From contig NC_023749.2 in assembly GCF_000499845.2 (NCBI RefSeq), positions 27,125,353-27,189,352 of the forward strand: a stretch of DNA of 64,000 bases, given 5' to 3'. Below the pieces are notes generated by a model. It was not told where the DNA came from. It saw only the letters and a list, made by a program, of their open reading frames with translations, and ran no database searches. Source of the stretch: Phaseolus vulgaris. Its lineage: Eukaryota > Streptophyta > Magnoliopsida > Fabales > Fabaceae. This document shows, one piece after another, positions 19,601 to 31,949 of the stretch; the first letter of the stretch is position 1, and every line of letters begins with the position of its first letter. A program made the position numbers and the translations under genes.

Positions 19601-21546
19601 CTAATCTTCAGAAGGAACGATCTTCCCATCCACTACTTCGTTGCATATTGACACCATGGAGAGGTCCAGATCGGGGTATTGGTAGGCGACTTGCTCCATG
19701 GCGGCGTCAAACCCAGCGGCGAGGACTTGGGCGGAGCTCAGCTCAAGCTCTTCGTTTTGTTGCTTGAGCCCCTCGGTTTGCTGCTTCAGCTCGTCAGCTC
19801 GCTTCTTCAGTTCTTCAGTTTCCCTGCGAGTCTGAGCGAGGTCTTCAGCAACCTTCTTGTTTTCCTCCCGCGCCTGGGCCAGCTCTGCAGCGATCTTTGC
19901 ATTCTCCTATCTGGCTTCGCCGAGCTCAGCCACGGCGTCATCCCTCTCCTTTTCAACTTTTCCTAAGAGAACCTCCCGATCGACCGACCTCTTCTCAAGG
20001 TTCTCTACCTTGGCTGCATCCGCTTTGATTGATGCCTCCAGGTCAGCCACCTTGAGGCGGTAGGGAACCAGCTTGCTCTCCAGCTCGATTTTCTCTTGAG
20101 CTAGGAGGTGCAGCTTTTGGCGCAGATCGGAGGCCTCCTTACGCGCCACCCTCAGCTCGGTGCTCATGGCGTCCTCCACCCTCGAGTGTTCGATTTCTGC
20201 CATCATAAGGTTGCAAGACAACTTCTCCGCCTCGATTCTTATCAGGCGATTCTCCTCTTCGAGTGTGGAGATATCATCCTGAAGTTTCTTGTTGGAGCTC
20301 TCCACAACTTTTGCTATGATAGAGGGGAGGTCCTCTGCCATCATTTTGAGCCTAGCTGTGAAGGGCCCCCAGATTCCTTTGACCGCGAGGGGAAGGTTTG
20401 CAACCGCTGTTGGTGGAGGCGCTGAAGGAGCCTGGTGCTGGCTCTCACCACCACCCTCTTGGATTGGTTGTTGAGGTTGGGCTTCTTGGCGTGGTGGTGA
20501 CGTGGGGGACTCGGTAATGATTATTGGCGAGTTATGAGCGCCTTCATCCCCACCTGGCGCAGCTTCGGCGATTGAGGCGGTTGAAGGAGGACCCTCTCCA
20601 GTAGATACGAATGGCGTGGAGGCGCTCGGAGGGTTCTCCATGAAGTTGGGCTCGTTGGCCTCAACCGCAGGATGTGCAGCCGCCAAGGGTACTGCTTGGA
20701 CTGGCGGTGTTGGAGCTGGGGGGAAGGCGGTGTTGGTGTTGGGAGAGCAGGTGGAGCAGGTGGTGAAGAAGGTGCCGCCCTTCTCCTTTTGGTGATGAGG
20801 CCATCCTCAGTTGCCTCATCGTCCACTTCTTCATCTTCTTGGACCACTTGAGGAGTTTTCCTCTTTGGTTTCCTCAAGATGAGTTTCTTTCGTTGAGGAG
20901 CGGGCAGTGCTTCTGGAGGAGTTGGGCCTTGAGGGGGCAATCTGCCCTGGGCAGCGGCAATCTCCACCACCGAGTTAGGCACAATTTGGGAACCCGAGGC
21001 TAGTTTGTGGGTTCGGGCGAGCGCCCTCAATTCAGCCAACTTGCCTTTGCCCAAGATGAGATCTGCACAGTGCAAAAGTATACAAGTAAGCTCAAAGACA
21101 AAAGTAAAATATATGAGTACATGTGCAAACAAGACAAACAAATGGTGCAGGAAATAAAAACCAGGTCTAATGTGCAACCAGCAGGACGCCCAATAACAGG
21201 TAACAGAGATGCAGCACAAGATAAAACCTAAAGGTCGAAGTAAGTGCTAACCTATGTGAGCTTCGAGTTGGCTCTCGAGGAACTCGAAGGTGATTATTGC
21301 AGAGGTGGGAAAGGTAATATTAGCGGTTGCCATGCTTTTCCAGAAGAGGCATAGATCCTTGTCCAACTCGCCCATGTTGTCAGGACTTCTTGGCCTTCTG
21401 AAGCTTCCCTTGGAGTCCTTATTTCCCTTGTTTACCCAGTACAAGGGAAAGCCGTCGAGCAGTGAAGGGTCTCGGTCATTTTGGCGCACTTGGACGAATT
21501 TTCCCTTCCAATCTTTGTAAGATTGCTGGAAGATAGAGAGGATCGA
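19601..21546 (-). pseudogene. Tat-3 antisense gene, 5'-truncated and frameshifted
   Basis: Exon 1 remnant 21546-21252, intron 21251-21063 (GT donor; TGCACTGTGCAG acceptor), exon 2 21062-19601. The intron phase equals that of Tat-5 and Tat-4. Exon 2 carries the KRRR basic motif, a Pro/Ser-rich segment, a long coiled coil and the conserved C-terminus NEVVDGKIVPSED. A single-base loss near 20720 shifts the frame, and a TAG lies at 19907-19909. Exon 1 is cut by the Chr-2 LTR, removing the start. Not functional. Confidence 0.82.
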
Positions 21547-22539
21547 TGATGTGATTCCAATAGCCACATAGAACAAGATTCTTGACATTTTTAGGAATCA
21601 CCTTGAGCTGGAAAATATAGAGGCACTTTCTTAGAGTTGGATCATGGTTCTAAGTCAAGAACTCACCAATAACAAGTACCAAATCCCAAACTCATTTGGA
21701 TGAACCAAATATTGTCAAATTGAATCAACAAAGGAATTATAAAATGGATTGACCGAACAGAATTAGGCAAGAAAACATATGAACCGAACATAAAAGGAAT
21801 TGAAAACAAAAACAGAACATAGGTGCTGGAAAATGGAATAGCCGAACCAAAACAAATCAAAAACACAAGGCAACATGAACAATTGAAAAAGAAGAAAGGA
21901 AGGAGAAGAGAATGCTCATGAAGATGGAAGAATGGTTGGATGATCACGCCACTAGAAGTATGGTTGCTCCTAGATGAGTGTGCAAGCCGCCACTTGAGGA
22001 AACCATGGTCCTTCAAGATAAGACTAGAGTAGAGGGCTCAAAAGCTCTCCAAATGCTCACTCCAATTTTGAGTATAGTTTCTTTAGATAAATTCAAATCT
22101 GAATTTTACAAGGAAGGCACCTCTATTTATAGCCTAAGGTGCTGAAAAATGAAAGCTAAAACAATTCAAAATTCCCTCCCAAATCAATCTAGAACCGGCG
22201 CTTATTTGCAAAGCAAGGAAGGTGTGATCCTTTCCTTCACTTTGGCACCCCCTATTCTACTCCTACACCTATCTACTAATACACCCCCCTAAAGCTCCTA
22301 ACTAAAACCTAAAAGATGCTATAACAAAAGAGGTTTCTAAAGTTTCCCTCTAAGCACCTTTAACTAAAGAAACTACAAAAAGAGAAAATAAATGTCCTCT
22401 AGCTCCCAAAGCTTTGAACATGCTTCTTGTAATCCTTTGAGGTGGACTTTGACCTCCATGGGCGTCCTCCATTTGTGCCTCCACCTCTTCTTGAGCTTGA
22501 TGAGTGGCCTCCATGTTCTCTTGAGCTTGATCTCCATCA
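21547..22539 (-). repeat. Chr-2 3' LTR (993 bp)
   Basis: Homologous to the Chr-1 LTRs but with many more differences, so it is a distinct, older copy. It has the TATAAATA box (complement of 22129-22136, within CTATTTATAGCC). Confidence 0.92.
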
Positions 22540-25500
22540 TACTCCCCGAGTTGGAGAGAATTCGACCACGAATTCTGGAGACCTACAGAAAAAGGAGTGA
22601 GATCGCTGACATTAAAAGTATGACTACCTAAGAATGTATCAGGCATATCTAACTCATAAGCATTGTCATTAATCCTCTTGAGGACTTGGAAAGGTCCATC
22701 CCCTCGAGGCATTAGTTTGGACTTCCTTTGAGTAGGAAAACGATCCTTCCTCAAGTGAAGCCAAACCCAATCGCCCTCATCAAACAACAATGCTTTTCTC
22801 CTTTTATTGGCAAGTTCAGCATACTTGCCAACCTTCTTCTCAATTCTCTTCTTGATGTCTTTATGCAAAGTTTTCACAAAAGAAGCTTTTTCATCCCCAT
22901 CGTTGCACAAGACATCTTCAAGAAGGGGAATAGGAAGAAGATCAAGAGGTGTTAGGGGATTAAACCCATAGACCACCTCAAAAGGAGAATGGGAGGTGGT
23001 AGAATTTACTACTCGGTTATATGCAAACTCAACATGGGGTAGTAAATTCTCCCACACTCTAGGATTCCCCGAAATAAAGCATCTCAATAGTTGTCCCAAA
23101 GTTCTATTCACCACCTCGGTTTGACCATCAGTTTGTGGGTGGCAAGTGGTAGAAAATAAAAGCTTAGTTCCAAGCTTGCCCCACAAGGTCTTCCAAAAGT
23201 GACTCAAGAACTTAGGATCTCTATCGGACACTATAGACCTAGGAATCCCATGCAAGCGAACCACTTCTTGGAAGAAGAGGTTTGCAATGTGGCATGCATC
23301 ATCCACTTTGTGGCAAGGAATAAAATGAGCCATCTTTGAAAAACGATCCACTACCACAAAAATGGAGTCCTTTCCCTTTGATGTCTTGGGTAAGCCTAAG
23401 ATGAAATCCATAGATATATCTACCCAAGGCATTGAAGGGATAGGAAGAGGAGTATAAAGACCATGGGGATGCATTTTAGACTTAGCTTTGCAGCAAGCTA
23501 TGCATTTATCACACAAACTATGAACATGTTTATGCATATGAGGCCAAAAGAAATGTTCATGCAACACATCCAAAGTTTTAGCAACCCCAAAATGTCCCAT
23601 TAAACCCCCCTCATGAGCTTCTCTAACAAGAGATAATCTAATAGAGCATTGGGGAACACAAAGACGTTTTCCTTTAAAAAGAAAGCCATCTTGAATAAAA
23701 AAGTCTTTGTGTCCTCCTTTAAGACACTCTTGATAGATGGGAGAAAAATCAAGGTCATCATGATAAAGTTCCTTAATGTGATCAAAACCAAGATATTGAG
23801 AGGTTAAAAGATTTAGCAAGGTGTATCTTCTAGAAAGAGCATCCGCCACAATATTTATTTTGCCTTGCTTGTGTTTGATCACATAAGGAAATTGCTCAAT
23901 GAATTCCACCCACTTAGCATGCCTCTTGTTAAGTTTGTTTTGGCTTTTCAAATATTTAAGAGATTCATGACCACTATGTATCACAAACTCTTTGGGAAAA
24001 AGATAGTGTTGCCAAGTAAACAAAGCCCTAACAAGTGCATACAATTCCTTATCATAGGTGGAATAGTTGAGATGACTTCCCTTCAATTTCTCACTAAAAT
24101 AGGCTATGGGGTGGCCCTCTTGAAGGAGAACAGCCCCAATAACTATACTTGAAGCATCACACTCAATCTCAAATGTCTTAGTGAAATTAGGAAGGGCCAA
24201 GATGGGAGCATTAGTCAATTTTTCTTTCAAAGTATCAAAAGCATTTTGTTGTGCTTCTCCCCAATGAAAGACCACATCCTTTTTCACTATGTCATTGAGT
24301 GGTGCGGCAATGGTACCAAAGTTGGGAACAAATCTTCTATAGAAAGAAGCTAGTCCATGAAAACTTCGGACCTCATTCAAAGATTTCGGTGTAGGCCAAT
24401 TTTGAATGGCCACCACCTTTGTTTTGTCCACATGGACCCCTTTACAACTCACAACAAACCCTAGGAATTCTATATGATCAAGAGCAAACATACATTTAGC
24501 AAGGTTAGCATACAAATTTTCCTTCCTAAGGGTTTCTAAAACTTGCCTAACATGCAACCTATGGTCATTCAAAGATAAGCTATAAATGAGAATGTCATCA
24601 AAGTAAACCACAACAAACTTACCAATGAAAGGTCTAAGAACATGATGCATGAGGCGCATGAAGGTACTTGGTGCATTAGTTAAACCAAAAGGCATAACTA
24701 ACCACTCATATAAACCAAAGTTGGTCTTAAAAGCCGTCTTCCATTCATCACCCGGTTTGATACGGATTTGATTGTAGCCGCTTTTAAGATCAATCATTGA
24801 AAAGATTTTTGAACCATGTAATTCATCCAGCAAATCATCTAGTCTAGGTATGGGATGCCTATACTTAATGGTTATGTTATTGATGGCCCTACAATCCGAA
24901 CACATTCGCCATGTGCCATCCTTTTTTGGCACTAAGATGATAGGCATAGCACAAGGACTCATGCTATCTTGCACCCACCCTTTCTCAATCAAAGCCTCAA
25001 CTTGTTGGCGAATTTCCTTGGTTTCACTTGGATTGGTCCTATATGCTGGACGATTTGGTAAAGAAGAGCCCAGTACCAAATCAATTTGGTGTTCAATCCC
25101 TCTCAAAGGTGGAAGTCCATTTGGAGGATCTTGAAACACATCTTTGAACTCTTCTACCAAATTTTCCAAGCAATGAGGACTATCAACAAGTGATTCAATG
25201 CTAAGAGTTCTAGGGATGGCTAAAAAAAGAGGATGATGAGCCACTATTTCCCTTTCAATGTCACGCCTAGACACAAGGAGTGTAGGCTTAGAACTCTTAT
25301 CTTTTTTATCTTTTTTATCTTTTTCACTCTCCCTCTTTTTCTTCATGATAACTTGGTCCTCATGGACTTCTCCTGGAGAGAGAGATTTTAAAGTAACCTT
25401 GTGACCATGGAATTCAAAAGATAATTTGTTGGTAAAGCCATCATGTAAAACTTTTCTATCAAATTGCCAAGGCCTTCCCAAAAGAACATGAGTGGCTTCC

Positions 25501-26987
25501 ATGGGCACAACATCACATAATACCTCATCTTTGTATTTTCCAATGGAGAAATGGATGAGGACTTGTTTATTAACAATTATTTCTCCTACTTCACTAAGCC
25601 ATTGTAACTTGTAGGGCTTTGTATGAGAGATAGTAGGCAATCCAAGCTTATCTACTACTCTTGTACTAGCCACATTTGCACAACTACCCCCATCCACTAT
25701 CAAGGAACAAATGTTGTTTTGAATAAGACATCTTGTATGGAAAATATTTTCCCTTTGACTTTCATCAAAAGGTTGTGAAACTTGTCCAAGAAGTCTTCTC
25801 ACAACTAACAAGTCCCCTTCAAGTGGACATTCGCTCTCTTCCTCACTAGATGCATGAGAATGCAATGAATGCTTTGGAGAATCCGAATCATGCTCACTAA
25901 CTACAATGCCCTCATGCATGTACATACTTCGTTTGGAAGGACAATTTGCAGCAATATGACCATAACCCATACATTTAAAGCATTTAGTGTTAGATGTTCT
26001 AGTGGGAGACTTAGGTCTAGAAGTTGATGGCTTAGATTCCTTGGGTTTGAAAGAAGAATCTTTGGAAGGATGTTTAGAAAAAGAAGTTTTGTTTCTCCAA
26101 GACTTGGAGTAGTATCCATCATTGGAAGCATTTTTAAAAGAGGTTTTCTTAGCAAGTTGGGCTTCCACCTTCATTGCAAGATGAACTAAAGAGCCCAATG
26201 ATGAATACTCTTGTAACTCAACAATGTCTTGAATATCCTTCCTAAGACCACTCACAAACCTAGCAACCATGGCTTCTTCACTTTCTTCTAATTCAATTTT
26301 AAGCACAAGCGTCTCAAGCTCCTTATAATATTCATCCACATTTAGCGTGCCTTGTTGAAACCGTGGGAGTCTCAACATGAGGTCTTTCCTAAAATGTGGG
26401 GGCACAAACCTAGCGCGCATATGATCCTTTAAAGAGTTCCAAGAGTCCACGGGAGGACCCTTGTGATAGATAATGTCCTTTACAATTCCATGCCACCATT
26501 TCATGGCATAATCACTAAACTCTAGGGTGGCTAGCTTGAGGTTATGCTCATCTTGGATCTCATGGATCTCAAAAATTTGTTCACACTTAGCCTCCCAATC
26601 TAAATACACATTTGGATCACTAGAACCATTAAAACAAGGTAGTTTGACCGAAGGAAGCTTGGACTTTGCATCATGGTAGAAGCCATTGCCGTAGTGAATT
26701 CTTTCCCCTTGGTGATGATGTCTTTGTCCATGGACTTGGGGTGGAGGTCTCCTTCTCCTATGCTCATCTTCACGGCCAACATCATTTGAAGAAGCTCTTG
26801 AAGATGGTCTATGAGAATGATGTCCATCATGGATAGAAGGAGATGGTCTAGTTTGTTGGACCTCCATCTTTTGCAATTTCTCCTCCAACCGTCTAATTGT
26901 TCTTTGAGCTTCATGTAATTCACCAATAATTGAAGCTTTGGAAGGAGAATTCTGCTTGTAGGATGCATCACTTGAAAATCCAGCCAT
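22350..26987 (-). CDS. Chr-2 gag-pol polyprotein, 1545 residues, open but catalytically damaged
   Basis: Same length and domain order as Chr-1. CCHC, DGGS, YFDD and the integrase D, D and E are all present. In RNase H the conserved HSDHESL motif reads HSGHESL at residue 1006 (codon 23972-23970, GGT instead of GAT), so one catalytic aspartate is lost. Nearby, CDASSIG is CDASSIV. Both changes are within RNase H, the domain that removes the RNA template. With the 5' LTR also missing, the copy cannot replicate itself, but its Gag could still be made if transcribed. The C-terminus is encoded in the LTR. Confidence 0.94.
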   Translation of the reverse strand: MAGFSSDASYKQNSPSKASIIGELHEAQRTIRRLEEKLQKMEVQQTRPSPSIHDGHHSHRPSSRASSNDVGREDEHRRRRPPPQVHGQRHHHQGERIHYGNGFYHDAKSKLPSVKLPCFNGSSDPNVYLDWEAKCEQIFEIHEIQDEHNLKLATLEFSDYAMKWWHGIVKDIIYHKGPPVDSWNSLKDHMRARFVPPHFRKDLMLRLPRFQQGTLNVDEYYKELETLVLKIELEESEEAMVARFVSGLRKDIQDIVELQEYSSLGSLVHLAMKVEAQLAKKTSFKNASNDGYYSKSWRNKTSFSKHPSKDSSFKPKESKPSTSRPKSPTRTSNTKCFKCMGYGHIAANCPSKRSMYMHEGIVVSEHDSDSPKHSLHSHASSEEESECPLEGDLLVVRRLLGQVSQPFDESQRENIFHTRCLIQNNICSLIVDGGSCANVASTRVVDKLGLPTISHTKPYKLQWLSEVGEIIVNKQVLIHFSIGKYKDEVLCDVVPMEATHVLLGRPWQFDRKVLHDGFTNKLSFEFHGHKVTLKSLSPGEVHEDQVIMKKKRESEKDKKDKKDKSSKPTLLVSRRDIEREIVAHHPLFLAIPRTLSIESLVDSPHCLENLVEEFKDVFQDPPNGLPPLRGIEHQIDLVLGSSLPNRPAYRTNPSETKEIRQQVEALIEKGWVQDSMSPCAMPIILVPKKDGTWRMCSDCRAINNITIKYRHPIPRLDDLLDELHGSKIFSMIDLKSGYNQIRIKPGDEWKTAFKTNFGLYEWLVMPFGLTNAPSTFMRLMHHVLRPFIGKFVVVYFDDILIYSLSLNDHRLHVRQVLETLRKENLYANLAKCMFALDHIEFLGFVVSCKGVHVDKTKVVAIQNWPTPKSLNEVRSFHGLASFYRRFVPNFGTIAAPLNDIVKKDVVFHWGEAQQNAFDTLKEKLTNAPILALPNFTKTFEIECDASSIVIGAVLLQEGHPIAYFSEKLKGSHLNYSTYDKELYALVRALFTWQHYLFPKEFVIHSGHESLKYLKSQNKLNKRHAKWVEFIEQFPYVIKHKQGKINIVADALSRRYTLLNLLTSQYLGFDHIKELYHDDLDFSPIYQECLKGGHKDFFIQDGFLFKGKRLCVPQCSIRLSLVREAHEGGLMGHFGVAKTLDVLHEHFFWPHMHKHVHSLCDKCIACCKAKSKMHPHGLYTPLPIPSMPWVDISMDFILGLPKTSKGKDSIFVVVDRFSKMAHFIPCHKVDDACHIANLFFQEVVRLHGIPRSIVSDRDPKFLSHFWKTLWGKLGTKLLFSTTCHPQTDGQTEVVNRTLGQLLRCFISGNPRVWENLLPHVEFAYNRVVNSTTSHSPFEVVYGFNPLTPLDLLPIPLLEDVLCNDGDEKASFVKTLHKDIKKRIEKKVGKYAELANKRRKALLFDEGDWVWLHLRKDRFPTQRKSKLMPRGDGPFQVLKRINDNAYELDMPDTFLGSHTFNVSDLTPFSVGLQNSWSNSLQLGEYDGDQAQENMEATHQAQEEVEAQMEDAHGGQSPPQRITRSMFKALGARGHLFSLFVVSLVKGA

Positions 26988-28294
26988 TTGTAATTAAAAA
27001 CAGCAAACACACAAAAACAGCAAACAAGTTAAAAATTAGCAAAAACAGTGAGCTGTAATGAAACTGCCGAAGTGAACTAAGGCTGAAAAAGATATCACTC
27101 TCAAAGAAATAATGTTCTTGCTCCAATCTGATCTTGAGGCCTTGGAATCCTCAAATGAAATATGTCAAAGCAAGCACACCAATCTTAAGAGCCAACCACC
27201 ACAAAACCAAAGAAACAATAAAGACAAACAAGAAAAGGTATAAGCAAGGAAAAGGTAATTGCAAAAGGAATACTATATGTAAGACAAACTCAAAGAGTAA
27301 GAATGAAAGACAATCAAGAAAATAAAGAACTCAATGAGAAAAGTAGGCACACAAAAGAATACCTAAGGAAAAGCACTAGAGTAGATGAAGAAAACAAAAA
27401 AAAAAAATTTAGCTACTGGAAAATTTTTTTTATGCAAACTGTGTTTGATATTCACTGATTTAACTGGAACGTTGTAGAGCGAACTGGATTATGAAATTTA
27501 TACCACAGAAACTTCAAGATGTTAACTCAAAAATGGCACTGGAATCAAATAAAAACAGTAAGCCAATTGAGAGAAATAAATTTTTTAAAATCGCTGCCAG
27601 ATTACCGTATTTTTTTTCGGCAGGAATGTACACTTTTTTTATTTTATTTATCATTTTTTTTGTACTTCATATTTTTGAATAATTCTTTTTTCTATTCTTT
27701 TCTAACACTTTGAATATCTCAAATCCAGAATTTCAGAATTTTACAGTACGTAAATCAGTTGCAATAAGGAAAAACAGTAAGCACTTTTTTCAGAAACAGA
27801 GGAATCCTAATAGGAATAAAAAACAGGATGATGAACTAGCAAAGACATAATAGAAAATGATGTATTGGAACTTGTATAGGTCTAGAATACAAGTATGAAC
27901 TCAATTCTAAAAAGAAAATGCACAAAGGATCAACATCAAATCAGAAAATTATATGACACCAAAGCAAGAAACAATCAAAACAATAAAAGTACTACTAGAA
28001 GTAATGACATATATGGAATAACATGACTAAGACAAAACTTGACATGATTCAAAAATTAAAAGACACAACACAAATTGTAACAAGTGAAAGGAAGCTTAAG
28101 GTAAACTCTAGGAAGGATAATGCCATTCCAAAAGAGCAACCATACTCATAAGAATTATGAGTGCCATAAACCTTTCCACAAACACTTGGAGCAAAAGAAA
28201 AACAGTAAGAATACTCAATTAAAATTCTAAAACAGAAACTTAAATTGCAAGAAATTAAAAAGAGCTCTTGAAATAAAGTGCACACAACTCAACA
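26988..28294 (-). other. Chr-2 leader, truncated at its 5' end
   Basis: Nearly collinear with 9880-11186 of Chr-1. The stretch from the primer-binding site to GTTGAGTTGTGTG is missing. No gene-like frame apart from the one overlapping gag (27010-26600). Confidence 0.8.
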
Positions 28295-29793
28295 TCACAT
28301 CTGCCGAGCTTCCTAACAAGCGAGATGACTATTGGATCGTTGTCATGAGGCACAACGTCCCTGAGATCTTCCCTTGTGAACGTGATGTCCACATCTGGCG
28401 AGTGGTCCTCGAACATGTCCACTGTCATCACAGACCTCGCATACTTCTTCCTCTGCGACGCGGTGCATCCACCACCCAAGAAACCTCCCGCGATGGTGTG
28501 GATCTCTCCGTGAGTGGGCATTTCGTGCTGCTGAGCCTCACCACCCGCCGGTTGGGAGCTCGACGCGCCCCCCGTCCTTCTGTTAAGCAGGTAATCATTT
28601 AGGAACCCGCTCTTGACCAAGTTGTCGAGCTGGTATCCCAATGCCAAACATGAGCCCACGGTGTGGCCAAAACCCTGGTGGAATTCGCACCAGGCGTCTG
28701 GCTTTGGTCCCAACACCTTGTCACCCACCTTCTCGGGCGCCTTGAGTCTGGCTGCTATATTGGGGATGGCGATCAGGTCCGCCAGCCCCATGACAAACTT
28801 ATGCTTTGGCGGGCGATTGTACTCCCTGGGGCGCCCTAGGCCCCTGCCCTTGTTTTTCCTTGGATCATAAGGATGGTGGGTCCTTTGATCCCTCTTGGCC
28901 GTCGCTGTCTCCAGCACCCTCTGTGGCTAGATCCTGGTTTGGGCACATGGCCTAGCGGGGGCCACGCTCCCTCTCTTCTCGGCGACCTCACTTTCATCGG
29001 CGATGTGGGCCACCGCAAGTCGCCTAACCTCAGCAAACGTGGCGGGGTGAGCCCTGATCAACGCCTCGCAGAAAGGTCCCGGCAGCACGCCCTTTTTGAA
29101 GGCGTAGACCAACATCTCTTCGTCCTTGGCCGGCGAGCGGACCATCTACGCCCCAAAACGATTCAAGTAGTCCCTGAGGGACTCTCCCTGGTACTGCCTT
29201 ATGTTGAACAGGTCATAAGACACCCTAGGTGGCGCCTTGTTCACTATGTACTGCTCGACGAAAAGCTTCGAAAACTGCTGTAAATTGGTTATGTGACCGG
29301 TAGGCAGGCTCACGAACCATTCCAGCGCTGTTCCCTGGAGCGTGCTCACAAACATCTTGCAATACACAACATCCGAGCCTCCTGACAGCATCATCTGCGT
29401 GTGGAACGTGGTGAGATGCGCCTTAGGATCCTCCAAGCCGGTGAAAGTAGCCTTCACGGGTACCAGACTCGCAGGGATGGGCGTGTCCGTGATCACCTGA
29501 GCAAATGGCATGGGGAAAACGCGAGGTGGCGACGACGGTACGACCTCTTCAGCGACTGGGCGCCCTCTCTGCTCCTGAAGAGCTTGGCGCAATTCCTCAG
29601 TTACTTTGCTGAGCTCTTCATTCCTGGCTTGAGAGGCGACTAGGTCCTCATGCATCCTTGCCTGCTCTATGCGCGAGGCTTCCACATTCGCCTGCAGCGC
29701 ACGCATGATCTCCACCATCTGCGCCATAGTCATGGCGCCTTCAGCAGCAACTGGCACAACTGGACTTGAACGGTTGCTTCTCATCTTTCTCAT
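28291..29793 (-). pseudogene. Tat-2 gag and start of protease, broken
   Basis: Start ATG at 29793-29791 (MRKMRSNRSS). Two TAG codons interrupt it, at 29148-29146 and 28929-28927, both where Tat-1 has CAG. The gag core and the C-x2-H-x4-H-x4-C zinc motif are recognisable. A deletion of about 40 bp at about 28313 removes the protease aspartate region and shifts the frame. The frame then runs into Chr-2 leader sequence, giving a chimeric tail (open frame 28917-28255). Confidence 0.88.
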
Positions 29794-30245
29794 GAAAACT
29801 TAGTAGACCGCAACGATCGATCCAGCAATCAATCGATCAAAACTTCGTAAACTCCAAAGAACTTCAAGAACGCGAACTCAATCAGCAAAAACCTTCGCAG
29901 AAACTCGCAGCTCCACCGCAAACCACCGCTTCTCCACCAAAACCTCTTATTCACCGGTCGAGAATCCAAACAAACGGCGAAGCTTCGATTTCACCGATTA
30001 AAACTCGCGTAAACAACGAAAAACTTCTCCTCACCGAACAAGAACTCACACGAACGGGGAAAAACCTCAATTCTCCGAACAAAACCTCGAACGAACGGCG
30101 AAAAACACGAATCTACCGAACAAAGCTTGAATGAACGGCGAAAAACGGTTGCACCAGCACACAACCACACAGAAACTGCAGAAACTCCAAGAACTCACGC
30201 TGTGGATGGGAACAGGTTTTACACGGCCCCACGGTGGGCGCCTGA
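29794..30245 (-). other. Tat-2 leader
   Basis: Noncoding stretch between gag and the 5' LTR. It contains several CGAACGGCGAAAA-type near repeats (29970-30140) and the GGCGCCCACCGTGGGG block next to the LTR. No gene seen. Confidence 0.6.
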
Positions 30246-31172
30246 TGATCCTGCCTGTTGACCAGGACGCAAGAACCTTGCCTCGTCAAATCTGGATCGA
30301 CTCTGCGCTGTGTTAGCTTCCGTCCTTCGCCTTGATTCACCTCAAGAACCTGCAAAAGACAGAACGGCGCCGCTGCGGCCGATCACGCTCCGACGCCCAA
30401 GTCAGCGACTGAACCACCAAAATACTAAGAGAAAACTAAGAACAGGAACCGCGCAAAATTCTCTCTCAGCGTACTTAAGTTCTTGCAAGCATAAAAGAAG
30501 TATTCTAAAACGCGCGTACCTCAGAAGTTCGTTAGAATCTCTTATATACCTGTGCACTTTCTCTCTCCTGACAGTTACAAATCTGGACACGTGGCTCGCA
30601 TCCAGCTGTACACGTGTCACCATCTGGAGCATCCTTGACTTGGGCGTCACTTCTTACTCTTCAGGCCTTTGGCTAAGTTACTTATGCAGGAAGCAACTCA
30701 GCGCATAACTGCCTTGGAGCGTGATCTCTTCTGCGTGGCGAGTACAGGTGCCTTCATACACACCTTCCCTGTGGTCTCGCCGGCCGCCTTCATTGTCTAC
30801 TTCTCTTGCCTCATCGTGCATGCTCGGGTAAGCTGTTCCTCGACCTCAACCTATGGCTAGCTAAAGAATGACCATCTGACGACTTCATCCTCTGCTTCGA
30901 AAGCCTGGAACAAACCTCCCTGATCCTTCGGCGATGTCCTCCTTTCGGCGATCTCTGATCACTTGGTCGTCTGGGTTCGCATCCGGCGACTTCATCACAA
31001 ACCTGGTGACCGCCGGTTTAGGTATGCTAGAGATCGGAGCACGCCAACTTAAGGACTGACGACTATACGAGCCCCCCGACTTCCTTCCCTTCCGCCAGCC
31101 ATGAGCCCTGCTCAACACGCCTACATAATAGCTTGCTGCCACGTCATCACTTCCGACCACCTGGGCGGTACA
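30246..31172 (-). repeat. Tat-2 5' LTR (927 bp)
   Basis: Full partner of 5570-6496. Two CACGTG boxes (30588-30593, 30611-30616) stand upstream of the TATA region (TATATAAG, complement near 30542-30549). AAAAT follows outside at 31173-31177. Confidence 0.92.
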
Positions 31173-31177
31173 AAAAT

Positions 31178-31431
31178 TGTCGAAGGTCGGACACCTCCGG
31201 ACTCAAAACCAGTGCTATATTTGGTGGGAAATGAAAAAACTAAGACTTTTAACGACGGTTCTAGGTGAACCATCGTGGAATCCTAAAACTATGACTTTTA
31301 ATGACGAACCGTCGTTAAAAGTGTAAAAAAAATTCAAAAAAATTACAAAGTTGCCACCGCCTCGCTTATTACGATGGTTGTTTCTAAACCGTCTTTAAAG
31401 GGTGTCATTAATGAATTATTTTGTACTAGTG
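31178..31431 (-). mobile_element. CACTA transposon terminus with subterminal motifs
   Basis: On the minus strand it begins CACTAGTACAAAA at 31431, the signature end of CACTA elements. Inside are at least four copies, in both orientations, of an AACGACGGTT-like motif (near 31248, 31304, 31370 and 31388), typical of transposase-binding subterminal repeats. Together with 5121-5569 it restores the order terminus, then about 330 bp, then transposase-gene start. Confidence 0.82.
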
Positions 31432-31949
31432 CAAACTAACTCACCTTTATACAAGTTGGGTAATGAGTTCAGTATGGGTGGACCAAGACCCAATCCGATA
31501 TTCACTCTTATACCTATCTCATACTCACTTGTAATTGACAATAACCCTAGACAAACCTAAAACTCTCATGGAGGCAATGCATCTTCCTCTGTTTCATTGG
31601 TGCATTCACCTCTACTAGATCTCAACCCCCAACATTGTTAGAATGTATGGCTTTAAACTAGAGGGGGCTGAATGGTTTAAAGAGGGTTTTCGCAAACTTT
31701 TAAGCCTATAATGAAATTACTTCGAGAATAACTTGATTAAGAAATCAGTTTTCCAAAACACAAAGCAAATAAGCACAACACAGAAAGACAATTGGTTGTT
31801 TATACTAGTTCACAAAATATAAAACTGAAATTAAAGAGTTAAAGGATAGAAAGAATGCACACACAGGTTTATACTGGTTCACTCTTAACCAAGAGCTACA
31901 TCCAGTCTTCCCAGAAATCGATCCTCGAATTAGTAGGGAAGTGGAGACG
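31432..31949 (+). other. Unclassified spacer, repeat-like
   Basis: No coding frame I can support. The right half (from about 31640) contains phrases such as TTTATACTGGTTCACTC followed by CTACATCCAGT, which recur in a related form at about 62730-62760, so it is probably part of a dispersed legume-type repeat that I cannot name. Target-site evidence is lacking. Confidence 0.4.

Larger units (their letters stand above)
16699..21546 (+). mobile_element. Tat-3: internally deleted, 3'-truncated Tat element
   Basis: In opposite orientation to Tat-2. An LTR fragment (16699-17218) is fused directly to integrase (from 17219); the rest of the 5' LTR, the leader, gag, protease, RT and both RNases H are missing. 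Then come the post-integrase region and an antisense gene, cut at 21546 by the Chr-2 LTR. Its 3' LTR is absent. Confidence 0.85.
21547..28294 (-). mobile_element. Chr-2: CRM-like chromovirus lacking its 5' LTR
   Basis: The 3' LTR (21547-22539, 993 bp), gag-pol and most of the leader are present. The leader stops at 28291-28294, where Tat-2 protease sequence begins, so the 5' LTR and primer-binding site are deleted. The base run outside its 3' end is ATCGA (21542-21546). It interrupts exon 1 of the Tat-3 antisense gene. Confidence 0.9.
5570..31172 (-). mobile_element. Tat-2: Tat-lineage LTR retrotransposon, rearranged and loaded with nested insertions
   Basis: The two 927-bp LTRs (5570-6496 and 30246-31172) have the same orientation and are flanked by AAAAT at 5565-5569 and 31173-31177, which fixes the original insertion. 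Native Tat-2 sequence survives at 28291-31172 (5' LTR, leader, gag), 16634-16698 and 5570-8845 (antisense gene, 3' LTR). The middle is occupied by Chr-1, Tat-3 and Chr-2, and the protease-to-integrase region was lost. The LTRs differ at about 20 positions by eye (about 2%), making it clearly older than Chr-1 inside it. Confidence 0.9.
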
